Assembly: GCA_011037195.1 (NCBI GenBank)
Contig: JAAEAF010002664.1
Span: 38,886-102,885 of the forward strand
DNA length: 64,000 nt
Direction of reading: 5' to 3'
Source: Triatoma infestans
Taxonomy: Eukaryota > Arthropoda > Insecta > Hemiptera > Reduviidae
Shown: piece by piece, positions 54,293 through 63,785 of the stretch
How positions within the stretch are numbered: the first letter of the stretch is position 1
How the letters are laid out: the number at the start of each line of letters is the position of its first letter
Notes under the pieces: model-generated
Seen by the model: only the letters and a program-made list of their open reading frames with translations
Told to the model about the DNA's origin: nothing
The model's database searches: none
Made by a program: the position numbers and the translations under genes

Positions 54293-55210
54293 TATTATTA
54301 TCATTATTATCGGAAACGGGTGCCCAAAGGCGCGGGACCTAAGCCTATATGGCTCTTATCCCCCCGGTACCCCCCGTAACCCCTTAATTAGTCTCCCCCG
54401 GTAACTTGCCGGTTAATCTACAATATCTCAAGATATCCCTATACTCCAACTCGCCCAGACAATCCTGCGAGAGTGGTGTCCTCCCAAATATACGAAACCT
54501 AGTTCCAGCGAAACGGGGACACTGACATAAGTAGTGATACACCGTTTCCCTAACTCCGTCATCACAGTTCTGACAAATGGGACTCCGCGTCTTTCCTATG
54601 TTAAACAAGTGGATGGACACCCAAGTGTGTCCAGTCACTATTCCTACCAAGGTCCTCAAACCCGTCCTACTGAAAGACAGGAGATACTCCGAAATTCTCT
54701 GCTTACCTGCCTTTATAAATCTTTTAGTTTGGAGGCACCCCTGCGTGTCCCCCCAGCCTTTCTCCAAAGCACTCGTCTCCCAAAGTCTAATCTGTTTGTC
54801 GCGAAACGTCTTTGTAACGGCCGGGGCTGGTTCAGGACCACAGAATGGTAATGATGATCCCTCCCTGGCCAGCCGATCCGCCCTCTCATTGCTCTCTATT
54901 CCCGCATGTCCGGGTATCCAATAGAGATGCACCTTACCCCTCCGAGCCAAAGCGTTGAGCTTCCTCCGACATTCTCCCACTAATTTCGAACTCCACCAAG
55001 GCTTACTCAAAGCCCTTAGTGCGGCTTGGCTATCCGAGAAAATCCGCACTTCCTTGAACTCTCCCTGCCACTCCCCCACCAGGTGGCAGCATTCAATGAT
55101 GCCCACCACCTCAGACTGAAAAACAGTGGCCAAGCCACCCAAGGCCACCGAACTCTCTTTATCCAGCTCCTGAAACCAGGCTCCCGTCCCCGACAGGCCA
55201 GTACCCTCCA
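54293..55210 (-). mobile_element. 5'-truncated I-like LINE with 11-bp TSD
   Basis: TSD TCATGGAAAAT at 54282-54292 and 55211-55221, both from the ribozyme element. The 3' tail (ATT)n in plus view lies at 54293-54315. It encodes only RNase H and the C-terminus. It is a better-preserved relative of the 12.27-13.12 kb insertion. Confidence 0.85.
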
Positions 55211-55214
55211 TCAT
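54384..55214 (-). CDS. LINE RNase H and C-terminal domain, 276-aa open frame
   Basis: The open frame covers most of an RNase H domain and the end of an I-like LINE polyprotein. Visible motifs: GTGAWFQELDKESSVALGG, QSEVVGIIECCHLVGEWQ (E), VRIFSDSQAALRALSKPWW (D), VHLYWIPGHAGIESNERADR (H, D), then CQNCDDGVRETVYHYLCQCP. The first RNase H aspartate (YTDGS) lies beyond the truncation. The apparent start ATG is partly formed from the TSD, so it is not the natural start. No stop until TNA-free end at GETN. It is a fragment of a polyprotein and is not expected to work alone. Confidence 0.7.
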   Translation of the reverse strand: MMEGTGLSGTGAWFQELDKESSVALGGLATVFQSEVVGIIECCHLVGEWQGEFKEVRIFSDSQAALRALSKPWWSSKLVGECRRKLNALARRGKVHLYWIPGHAGIESNERADRLAREGSSLPFCGPEPAPAVTKTFRDKQIRLWETSALEKGWGDTQGCLQTKRFIKAGKQRISEYLLSFSRTGLRTLVGIVTGHTWVSIHLFNIGKTRSPICQNCDDGVRETVYHYLCQCPRFAGTRFRIFGRTPLSQDCLGELEYRDILRYCRLTGKLPGETN

Positions 55215-55243
55215 GGAAAATATCTCTGATGATTTTTAGTTAT

Positions 55244-55760
55244 GTTGATAATATAGTGGAAGAAGAAATGCAAAAATAAATAGTTTTGGAAAATAATTTT
55301 GTGAAAATTAGATAGTTCAAATAGTGTATTTAGTGATGGGGATAGAGCCAGGTATTATACTACGATCTAGGTCATTGCTATTAGGGAAACAAAGGCACAA
55401 AAAATCCGTTAAATTAATACAATGCGACTTGGCCAACTGTTTTTTAAGAGAAGGCATGCTTTCGGACAGTCTGCATTCTGCTTTCAAAGTCAGAACGCTT
55501 GCTTCAGGAATCGCTCTCTCAAACTCTGTGCCTGTGATAGAGATTTGCATTTATTCTAGATATACATCTGATTTATTAAGATATAATTATGATATTGTAA
55601 AGTAAACAATTTGCTGATTTCTGGTATTTTATCCAGGAATCCATCCACATATTCAATTTGCTGATTGTATATTTATTTTAAAAACAGTGGTACTCTCTTG
55701 TTTATTACTAATACTTCTCTATTAAACATATACACTTACAATCCCTTTTACACTGTATTG
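55244..55760. other. Stretch with two overlapping unassigned ORFs
   Basis: ORFs of 93 aa (+, 55324-55605) and 77 aa (-, 55317-55550) overlap on opposite strands. Neither has a recognised motif, though the segment is GC-richer than its surroundings. I make no functional call. Confidence 0.35.
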
Positions 55761-56420
55761 GAATCAGTCATCGGATTCCATGGGTAATGGAGTTCAGATG
55801 TCTTGAAGAGGGACTTGATATGAAGAATAGGCGGAAGTTAGTTTAGAGATTTTTAGAGAGTTATTACTTAAAATACGAACACTGAATTTACAAAAATAGA
55901 CTATATTTTAACAATAATTTAAATGTGTCAATTGGTAACTACAATTAATATGAATGATAGAAATAAATAAATAATTTAAAGAGATAAAACTACAAATAAT
56001 TTAAAACGATTTAAGTAGATAAAACTAAGATGCAAAACTATGAAATGTTTGATTGAATGATAATAATTATAAGTTAAATCTTGTATAGGGACGCGCTCGC
56101 GAAACTGCTGATGTACTGATCGTTGAAGCTGTAATGCTCGTTGAAACTATAATGGTATAATGATCCCCTCCTCCAGTGGGGCGAAGTTTATATTAGTATT
56201 ACTCACACATTGACAGGCGTGTAAGTAGTACTCACACTAAGACATCTCTCGCAGTGTGCCGACCTTGGTAAGGTCTGTGACCAGTGTGATTTAGGTCAGT
56301 GACCAGATTTGGCGACAGATGGTCGCCCATCGGTGATTTTCAAAGACTGGTAGCCTTGAGTGTTTGTTGGCCCTTGTATGAAGGAATATCGGCCAGGTGT
56401 CTTCTGTACAATAATGATCC
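55761..56420 (-). repeat. LTR-like region, related to 53.09-53.29 kb
   Basis: ATCCCCTCCTCC.GTGG, ACTCACACATTGACA, AAGACATCTCTCGCAGTGTG, CTGTGACCAGTGTG and TTGAGTGTTTGTTG match 53.09-53.29 kb in order. The left part is AT-rich without ORF. No boundaries or TSD were found. Confidence 0.4.
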
Positions 56421-56869
56421 TTTAAGCGGTGCTTGTCTTTGACCGTGTGTATTGACCCTTGTTTTGAAAAGGCTTTTGTTTGGCGCGGCTCTTGTCTTGA
56501 AGACAGCGGCTGGCTGGGGCCACTAGTTAGAAATTATCCTTTCTTCTTGTTATCTTTTGTGAAGATAGCGGCTGGCTGGAGCCACTTGACATTGCTTGAC
56601 ATTGATATGACATTACAACACCAATTACATTTCAATTATTTTATTTAGATGATTGTTGTTTTTTTATATTTTTATATTTATGGTAGAACTTAAAATTTAT
56701 ACAGTTTCAGATCAATCAAATATTGTTCTGATGATAATTCAGTTTTATATTATAATCGGGATTAAGTCGATATACAGCAGGGACTTCCAATCTTTGATAA
56801 GTATTTACGGATTTTTTTTAAATAAAAATTTGTTTTTCCATTGACTTCCTTTATTATATATATGTTTTT
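56421..56869. other. Spacer with a short duplicated block
   Basis: GAAGACAGCGGCTGGCTGGG and GAAGATAGCGGCTGGCTGGA (each followed by CCACT) lie about 62 bp apart (56498 and 56560), a local direct duplication. No ORF with a motif. Confidence 0.4.
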
Positions 56870-57844
56870 ACTTTCTCTTACTCCTAGTAAGAGGAAGTAT
56901 TGTAATCGTGTCAAATTTTCGATATCGAGTTTTCACCGGAAAATCCGTTTGAGGTCCCCTGAGTCCAAAAAAGTGGTTTTTAGCGAATGGTCTGTTGTGT
57001 GTGTGTGTCTGTGTGTGTGATATGTATGTGAACAGCATAGCTCAAAACGAAAAAATCGTAGAAAGTTCAAACTTGATATTACGTTTAGGTATCACCATGG
57101 GATCTGACGGTGCGTTATGTGTCAATATTCCTCAACCGGAAGTACCACTTTACTAGTTGTTTTTTTTACGTTTTTGCAATTTTCTCAAAAATGGCTCCGA
57201 AGATTTTCTTTAAACTTGCTATATCAACTACACATACAAAGAGCTACAACTTTTATTTGAAACATTTCTCCAGGAAAATTCATTTAAGGGCACTTCTGGG
57301 GGAGGGGTGGGGTTAGGTTTCATCTTAACTGCTGTTTCAGTATATTAGACAATTCTGTCATCTAAATAATGTTAATTAGAATTAAATGTGTTGTTGAAAT
57401 TCCGAGTTTGAAAAAAAATAGATAACGGAAGTGCGTTTTTACTGAAATATAATTTTCAGTTTCTGGTATTTTCTCGAAAATGGCTCCAACGATTTTCTTT
57501 AAACCAGTTTTGTTAACTATACATATAAAGAGCTACAACTTTTATTTGAAACTTTTCCCCTGATAAATTCATTTAAGGGGACTTTTGGGGGAGGGGGGTT
57601 ATGTTTTTCTTTAAATGCTATCACAGTTGATTATACAATTCTGTCATCCAAATTGAAATAACTAGAAATTAATATATGACCCCAATTCCGAGTTTCAAGG
57701 AAATTAGTAAACCGGACAGTTTTACTGGACAGTGTTTTCACTTTTCGACGAATTTCATTAAATTTGGTACACTAACTATAAAATTTGTCAATTATAATTT
57801 TGAGTACTGGAGTAAGAGAAAGTTGTGTGAGTGTTTCACACCAG
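56870..57844 (+). mobile_element. HINE-like element, ~0.98 kb, best plus-strand copy
   Basis: Complete from ACTTTCTCTTACTCCTAGTA to GGAGTAAGAGAAAGTTGTGT and TTTCACACCAGA, with a TG microsatellite (56998-57025), two modules (57110-57420 and 57420-57740), each with a G tract (GGGGGAGGGGTGGGG at 57298, GGGGGAGGGGGG at 57586). T runs flank both sides. It serves as the reference for the family. Confidence 0.85.
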
Positions 57845-57865
57845 ATTTTTTTTTAAGGATTGATG

Positions 57866-57942
57866 CTAAGTTAAACTAAGGGCAGCACTGTTGGACTTCC
57901 ACGTCCTTAAAACTAGCCAGCTACCATTGAGCTAATTTTCTT
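57866..57942 (-). repeat. SINE type 2 head fragment
   Basis: Reversed head AGCTCAATGGTAGCTGGCTA with a worn B box and the body start CAGTGCTGCCCTTAG; truncated on the body side. Confidence 0.5.
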
Positions 57943-57959
57943 TCCTTCCAGACAGTTAG

Positions 57960-58503
57960 TAGGAGTGATTACACTACAATCCATAAGATTGTGCCAAATA
58001 AAATTGTACGAACACAAAATTTGAAATTTAACGTCACAACATTCCAGAGAACTTGTTATAAAAAACAATTACAATTACAAATAATGCCAATAAAAGTGAT
58101 AGGTCTATACCTTAGCAGTAAGTATTCCAAATTTATAGGAAATCTTTATTGTCGTTTTCATGAAAATACCCCCCCCCCAAAAAAAAAAACCTCAAAAACC
58201 TATTCTTCAAAGTTGCTCTTCCTTTGAATGCATTTTCTTCAAATTTGGAATTCTAGCAATGCTTCTTATGTATAGTGATATTTTGTGGGTGATTAGCAAC
58301 ATCACAAATTATATTGAGGTGGTACGTTAGAGAAAGCTTTAACGCTACTGTTCCCTGAAAACATTCAATTTTCCCAGGAAAATTGTTTCAAAATAAAATT
58401 GCAATTGTTTACGAAGACCCTAGACGACAGTAAACGATGTTTTAAAGAAAATTGTTACCAGCCTTTTTCAAGAAAATTGCAAAAACAAAAAACAAAAAAA
58501 AAA
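57960..58503. repeat. Diverged HINE-like modules
   Basis: GTCGTTTTCATGAAAATACC, TCTTCAAATTTGGAATTCTA, GCAATGCTTCTTATGTATAG and AAGCCTTTTTCAAGAAAATTG-like blocks follow the older subfamily seen at 23.16 and 28.62 kb. Confidence 0.42.
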
Positions 58504-59498
58504 TCTGGTGTGAAACGCTCACACAACTTTCTCTTACTCCAGTTCTCAAAATTGTAATTGATAAATTTTATAGTTTATGTTGACCAAATTTAACGAAATT
58601 CGTCGAAAACTGAAAAAAAACTGTTCAGTAAAAGCGCCCTTCCGGTTTACTAAATTTCTTTGAAACTCGGAATTTTTGCCATCTATTTACTTCTAATTAT
58701 TTTGTTTCGATGATAGAATTGTATAATCAACTATGATAGCACTTTAGAGAAAAACATAACCCCACCCTTCCCTCAAAAGTGCCCTTAAATGAACTATCCC
58801 AGAGAAATGTTTTAAATAAAAGTTGTAGATCATTGCATGTTTAGTTTATATACGAAGTTTCAAAAAAAATCGTCGGAGCTAGTTTTGAGAAAATTGTGAA
58901 AAAGAGAATAAATCATTTAGTAAAGTGGTAAAAATAAACGCACTTCCGGTTCCGATTTTTTTCAAATTGGAATTTCAACAACATTTCAATTCTAATTAAC
59001 ATTATTTAACGATAGTAGAATGTCTATAACTGAAAGTAGCCTTTAGATGAAAACCTAATCCCACCCCACCCCCAAAAGTGCCCTTAAATGCATTTTTTCC
59101 GGAGAAATGTTTTAAATAAAAGTTGTAGATCTTTGTATGTGTAGTTGATATATACCAAGTTTAAAGAAAATCCGTCGCAACCATTTTTGAGAAAATCGCA
59201 AAAAAGTAAAAAAAATCCAACTAGTAAAGTGGTACTTCCGGTGGAGGAATTTTTGACAGATAACGTACTGTCAGATCCCATGATGATAACTAAACGGAAT
59301 ATCAAGTTTAAACTTTCTACGGTTTTTCATTTTTGAGCTATGCTGTTCACATACTCACATACACACACACACATCATTAGTTAAAAACCACTTTTTTTGG
59401 ACTCAGGGGACCTCAAAACGGATATTTCCGTTGAAAACTCGATATCGAAAAATTTGACACGATTACAATACTTCCTCTTACTAGGAGTATGAGAACGT
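58504..59498 (-). mobile_element. HINE-like element, ~1.0 kb
   Basis: Starts TCTGGTGTGAAACGCTCACA inside an A run and ends TACTTCCTCTTACTAGGAGT, ATGAGAACGT. Two modules with CCCCACCC and AAAAGTGCCCTTAAATG, an ACACAC microsatellite near 59359-59373. The last hairpin has two substitutions. Confidence 0.78.
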
Positions 59499-59519
59499 AA
59501 AAAAAAAAAATTCAGTAAC

Positions 59520-59712
59520 GAGTGATTTTACGTTTGTGTGATATTTTCGTCATTCACACGTCAGAGACACACACACACAGATCATTCGCTGGAAACTTAT
59601 GGAAACATTTTTTTCTTATTTTGGGGAGCGCAAAACATGTATTTCCAATGAAAACCTAATTTTGATAATTTCACACGATCGTAATACTTACTTTTTTACC
59701 AGTAAAATAACA
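59520..59712 (-). repeat. HINE 3' fragment
   Basis: ACACACACACAGATCATTCG, GGGGAGCGCAAAACATGTAT, TTCCAATGAAAACC and CACGATCGTAATACTTAC; the hairpin is lost. Confidence 0.42.
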
Positions 59713-59904
59713 TACTAATAAGAATTGTACTAATAAAACCAATTTATCCTTTATAATTTTTTTAACAAAGCGGTAGATAAGATGAACCAAAAAAAAATAT
59801 ATATATATATATAAATAAATATCAACTATAAAACCACGAAAATAGACGGAGTCGGCATCTATTAAAGAATATTATATGGTTACCTCTACAAGGCCAGTTT
59901 AAGT

Positions 59905-60890
59905 AATAAAAACTAACTACTTCCAACTTTATTTACAGTAAGTAGAAGCTTCATTCCTCTGATAATGCTATTGTATTCGTTGTGTATCCTTTTTGTCAAA
60001 TCAAATTTACAAAAAATACCCGTATTAAAAATATAAATACAGGAAATAAAACGTTTAATTCGTATAATTGATTTTTTTTTTTTTATATATAGACATTCAA
60101 TTTTAATTAAAGTTGCAAAAACCATTTTAGGTGGAAATCGTTTCTGACCGATATGATAAAAATAATCTTTATGCCGAAGGAGGAATCTCAGGATCTGGGA
60201 AGATTCTAGGGAGGGTATATTTTGCAATATTCTCTGGATGATAGGATCGCAGTCTGTTAGGCGGTGTACTGTAGTCTCCTCCATTTCCCCATAGAATCTG
60301 CAGTTTACTATCATGTTTAGACCTAGCAGGTGCCTCTGAGCCTAGAATGCCCCGTGAGAAAACCTGTCACCATAGAAGCCTATTTTTTATTTAAACTGAT
60401 GCATGCTTCAGATTTTTCCTGGTTATAACTATCGAGGCAGGTCTTAGCTTACGTCAATCCTGGGAGGATTTTCCAGAGCTGTAGTCTCTTTACTTCTTCC
60501 TCAGTTCTAAGCTCTTCCCGAATTGACTGGTCCCTTATTTCAATAGAAGGGTTCAGGTCCAAAAAAGGAGATGCAGCACCTTTCCTCGCAAGGGTGTTGG
60601 TCATCTCATTTTTTGACACGCCTACACGTCCTAGCACCCGAAACAAAGTAACTCTATTCCTCCTGTTCAGGTCATTGAGTTTGCCGAAGCATTTCCACAC
60701 CACTGTTTACCACTGGTGACATGGGAGCTTAGTACAGCCTAGCTATCGGATAGGATTACAATCGCCTGCTTCCGTCATTTCCTATCGAGGTTAAACTGGA
60801 CGTTTCAATTGCGTGAATTTCCGCCTGCAAGAGATGGTGGAAAACTTACCCATAGGCTCCGAGTATCTGGTCCTCCGCGCAAACAGTTCA
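59905..60890 (-). pseudogene. LINE RNase H and C-terminal pseudogene
   Basis: Minus strand: VWKCFGKLNDLNRRNRVTLF, RVLGRVGVSKNEMTNTLARK (last RNase H motif, with the conserved W and H replaced) and SPFLDLNPSIEIRDQS; then the cysteine motif CRFYGEMEETTVHRLTDCDP at 60.25 kb, and an open C-terminal tail to 59913. Several stops break it up. Confidence 0.68.
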
Positions 60891-61074
60891 GCCTCAGTCC
60901 CCTTGGGGGGTACAAATCAATCAATTGTTTAAGAGATCTGGAATCCCGTTTTATATCGAAATATCAATCCTGCTTTCTTTTATCAGCCACGTATTTGACG
61001 TTGCCAGATTACGAAGTATTTATATTTTTATATAAGATTTGATACTTTTTCCTACACAGAAGGTTCTATTTGAA

Positions 61075-62470
61075 AGAAAAGATATTCGTAAGAAAAGATA
61101 TTTGTAAGAAAAGATATTCGTAAGAAAATATATTTGTAAGAAAAGATATTCATAAGTAAAGATATTTGAAAGAAAAGATATTCGTAAGAAAAGATATTTG
61201 AAAGAAAAGATATTCGTAAGAAAAGATATTTGAAAGAAAAGATATTTGAAAGAAAAGATATTCGTAAGAAAAGATATTTGTAAGAAATGATATTCGTAAG
61301 AAAATATATTTGTAAGAAAAGATATTCATAAGTAAAGATATTTGAAAGAAAAGATATTCATAAGTAAAGATATTTGAAAGAAAAGATATTCGTAAGAAAA
61401 GATATTTGAAAGAAAAGATATTCATAAGAAAAGATATTCATAAGAAAAGATATTCATAAGAAAAGATATTTTAAAGAAAAGATATTCGTAAGAAAAGATA
61501 TTTTAAAGAAAATATATTTGTAAGAAAAGATATTTGAAAGAAAAGATATTCGTAAGAAAAGATATTTGAAAGAAAATATATTCGTAAGAAAAGATATTCG
61601 TAAGAAAAGATATTTGTAAGAAAAGATATTTGTAAGAAAAGATATTTGTAAGAAAAGACATTCGTAAGAAAAGATATTCGCAAGAAAAGATATTTGTAAG
61701 AAAAGACATTCGTAAGAAAAGATATTTGTAAGAAAAGATATTCGTAAGAAAAGATATTTGTAAAAAAGATATTCGTAAGAAAAGATATTCGTAAGAAAAG
61801 ATATTTGTAAGAAAAGATATTCGTAAGAAAAGATATTTGTAAGAAAAGATATTCGTAAGAAAAATATTTGTAAAAAGATATGCGTACGAAAAGATATTCG
61901 TAAGAAAGATATTTGTAAGAAAAGATAGATTTGTCAAGAAAAGATATTTGTAAGCAAAGACATTCGTAAGAAAGTATTCGCAAGACAAGATATTTGTAGA
62001 AAGACATTCGTAAGAAAAGAGATATTGTAAGAAAAGATATTCGTTAAGAAGAATATTTGTAAGGAAAAGATATTCGTAATAAAAGCTATTGTAAAAAGAT
62101 CTTCGTAAGAAAAGATATTTGTAAAAAAGATATTCGTAAGAAAAGATATTCGTAAGAAAAGATATTTGTAAGAAAAGATATTTGTAAGAAAAGATATTTG
62201 TAAGAAAAGACATTCGTAAGAAAAGATATTCGCAAGAAAAGATATTTGTAAAAAAGATATTCGTAAGAAAAGATATTCGTAAGAAAAGATATTTGTAAGA
62301 AAAGATATTCGTAAGAAAATATATTTGTAAGAAAAGATATTTGTAAGAAAAGATATTTGTAAGAAAAGACATTCGTAAGAAAAGATATTCGCAAGAAAAG
62401 ATATTTGTAAAAAAGATATTCGTAAGAAAAGATATTCGTAAAAAAAGATATTTGTAAGAAGAGATATTTT
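61075..62470. repeat. 16-bp minisatellite, ~1.4 kb
   Basis: About 85-90 copies of GTAAGAAAAGATATTY. The last base alternates C and T over long stretches, so many units form 32-bp pairs. Variants include GAAAG for GTAAG (mainly 61150-61590), CATTCG for TATTCG and single-base slips between 61870 and 62130. Because 16 is not a multiple of 3 and the unit lacks minus-strand stops, long minus-strand frames (up to 330 aa) arise by composition alone. Confidence 0.95.
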
Positions 62471-63030
62471 TTTTTATATGTGAAGAGAGATTCATTTCTT
62501 TTAATTTATGAATAAAACTTTAATATCATACTTTATCTAACGCTTATTCTAAGTCGAAATGTGGTTTGACTTCGAAATCTTGGATTATGGATTCCTGCAA
62601 ACTAGTGGACTGTAGAATATCACTGGCCAAATTGAGATTAGGTAATATATTATCTCTTTGAGATGTTTAGTGCAGTTTATGTGGGGTTGGACAGAGAAAA
62701 ATATAGAAAAGTATACTGACTGAAACACTGATATATTAACTAAGAAAACACAGTGTTCTGCAAGGATTAAACAGAACTAATATACTCGTAGAAAGTGGTA
62801 AACGTGGAAGTAACGTGTTACTTCCAAATTTCTAAGGGGTTGAAGTAGGCGAATCTTAGTCTCCTCTAAGGTAGTGAATTGGAATACCTTGTAGTAGTGA
62901 GAGATTTGTTATGCCTCATGTGACTGGTAATTGACGTAACTGTGGTCGGATGACGTAGCAGTTGTGTGAATTAATATGATTTTTGGTTGCCGGCAAGGTA
63001 TGTCGCCGACAATCCATTACAAGATATAAC
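62471..63030 (-). repeat. LTR-like region
   Basis: Minus strand begins TGTAATGGATTGTCGGCGAC, as does the plus-strand block at 51645 (TGTAATGGATTGCCGGCGGC). Later CCTACTTCAACCCCTTAG recalls CCTACGTTAACCCCTTGG at 51.82 kb. It is probably a solo LTR of the same family in the opposite orientation. Confidence 0.42.
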
Positions 63031-63715
63031 ATCCTTCTTTTTGTTATTTTCACGTAAATTTAAGATGGGAATGAGGAAAGGGTAGTCGGGACGATAGCTG
63101 TTAAACTACTTGCGTTTAGCGAATCCATAAGCAAACTATAGTTTATCAACACATTACACACAAAGACACTCATTAATAATAATTACATTGTATACTTTAG
63201 AGAAGACTACATTCTAAGTATAAGCACTATCATCTAAAGAGAATCACAATAGATCTTTATAATGCAGTGGATTTATCTTAACAGCCGCTCCCTTTACGGC
63301 AACATCCAACAACATCTAAAAGTAAATAATACAAATAAAACAACAATCTAAATGACCCAGTTTCATTGTCAAACAGATAAAAATGATCGTTTGCATATAT
63401 TATTTTGGACATTATGAATAGTATTTAAATTTAATGTTACGATAAATTTTATAACCATATAATATAAAACAATGTACTTTATTATAATATCTGTTTAACT
63501 AACATGTTCTCACATACAATATATTTTCAGTTTCTTGTTCATTGGGATAAGTAACGTTTATAAAAATGCAAACAATATTTTATAGCAAGCTGATAAATTT
63601 TTTATGCAAGATATTAATTATTTTTTTTTGTCTTTCTTTTATATTAATTGGGTTATCTAGTTCGGATGACCTTTTTTTCAAGCATTAACGAATTCAAGGC
63701 TTGACGAAGAAATTT
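63031..63715. other. AT-rich stretch without a recognised gene
   Basis: No ORF or repeat copy recognised. Confidence 0.5.
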
Positions 63716-63783
63716 TTTTTTAAGAGAAAGACGAGAAATTTTAAGAGAAAGACGAGAAATTTTAAGAGAAAGACGAGAAATTT
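63716..63783. repeat. 21-bp unit repeated three times
   Basis: TTTTAAGAGAAAGACGAGAAA occurs about three times head to tail (unit of 21 bp, the first and last partial in the T run), immediately before a HINE copy. The AAGAGAAAG core resembles the HINE terminal motif. Confidence 0.8.
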
Positions 63784-63785
63784 TT

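Larger units (their letters stand above)
54077..55231. mobile_element. Ribozyme element C hosting an I-like LINE, 12-bp TSD
   Basis: TSD ATTTTTAGTTAT at 54065-54076 and 55232-55243. Without the LINE (54293-55210) the element is about 230 bp: a reversed copy of the family 3' half (54077-54150), a forward unit with an intact-looking ribozyme core, and the terminal TATCTCTGAT. The LINE has its own TSD, so the order of events is clear: ribozyme element first, LINE second. Confidence 0.8.

Noticed and set aside
54077..55231. Element C as capture of a LINE between ribozyme arms
   Set aside because: The LINE has its own 11-bp TSD and a 3' tail, so ordinary LINE insertion into the ribozyme element explains it. 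Only element B remains a capture candidate.
57110..57316. Recurring ORFs ending LRALLGEGWG in several HINE copies
   Set aside because: They are the translation of the conserved HINE module and its G tract. Frame and length change from copy to copy, with no evidence of coding constraint.
61075..62470. CRISPR-like array
   Set aside because: The repeat is contiguous with no unique spacers of constant length, and the context is eukaryotic.
61150..62495. Long minus-strand ORFs (91, 178, 330 and 102 aa) in the 61-62.5 kb region
   Set aside because: They overlap in different frames on the same strand and follow from a stop-poor 16-bp repeat. No start context, domain or codon pattern supports a protein.
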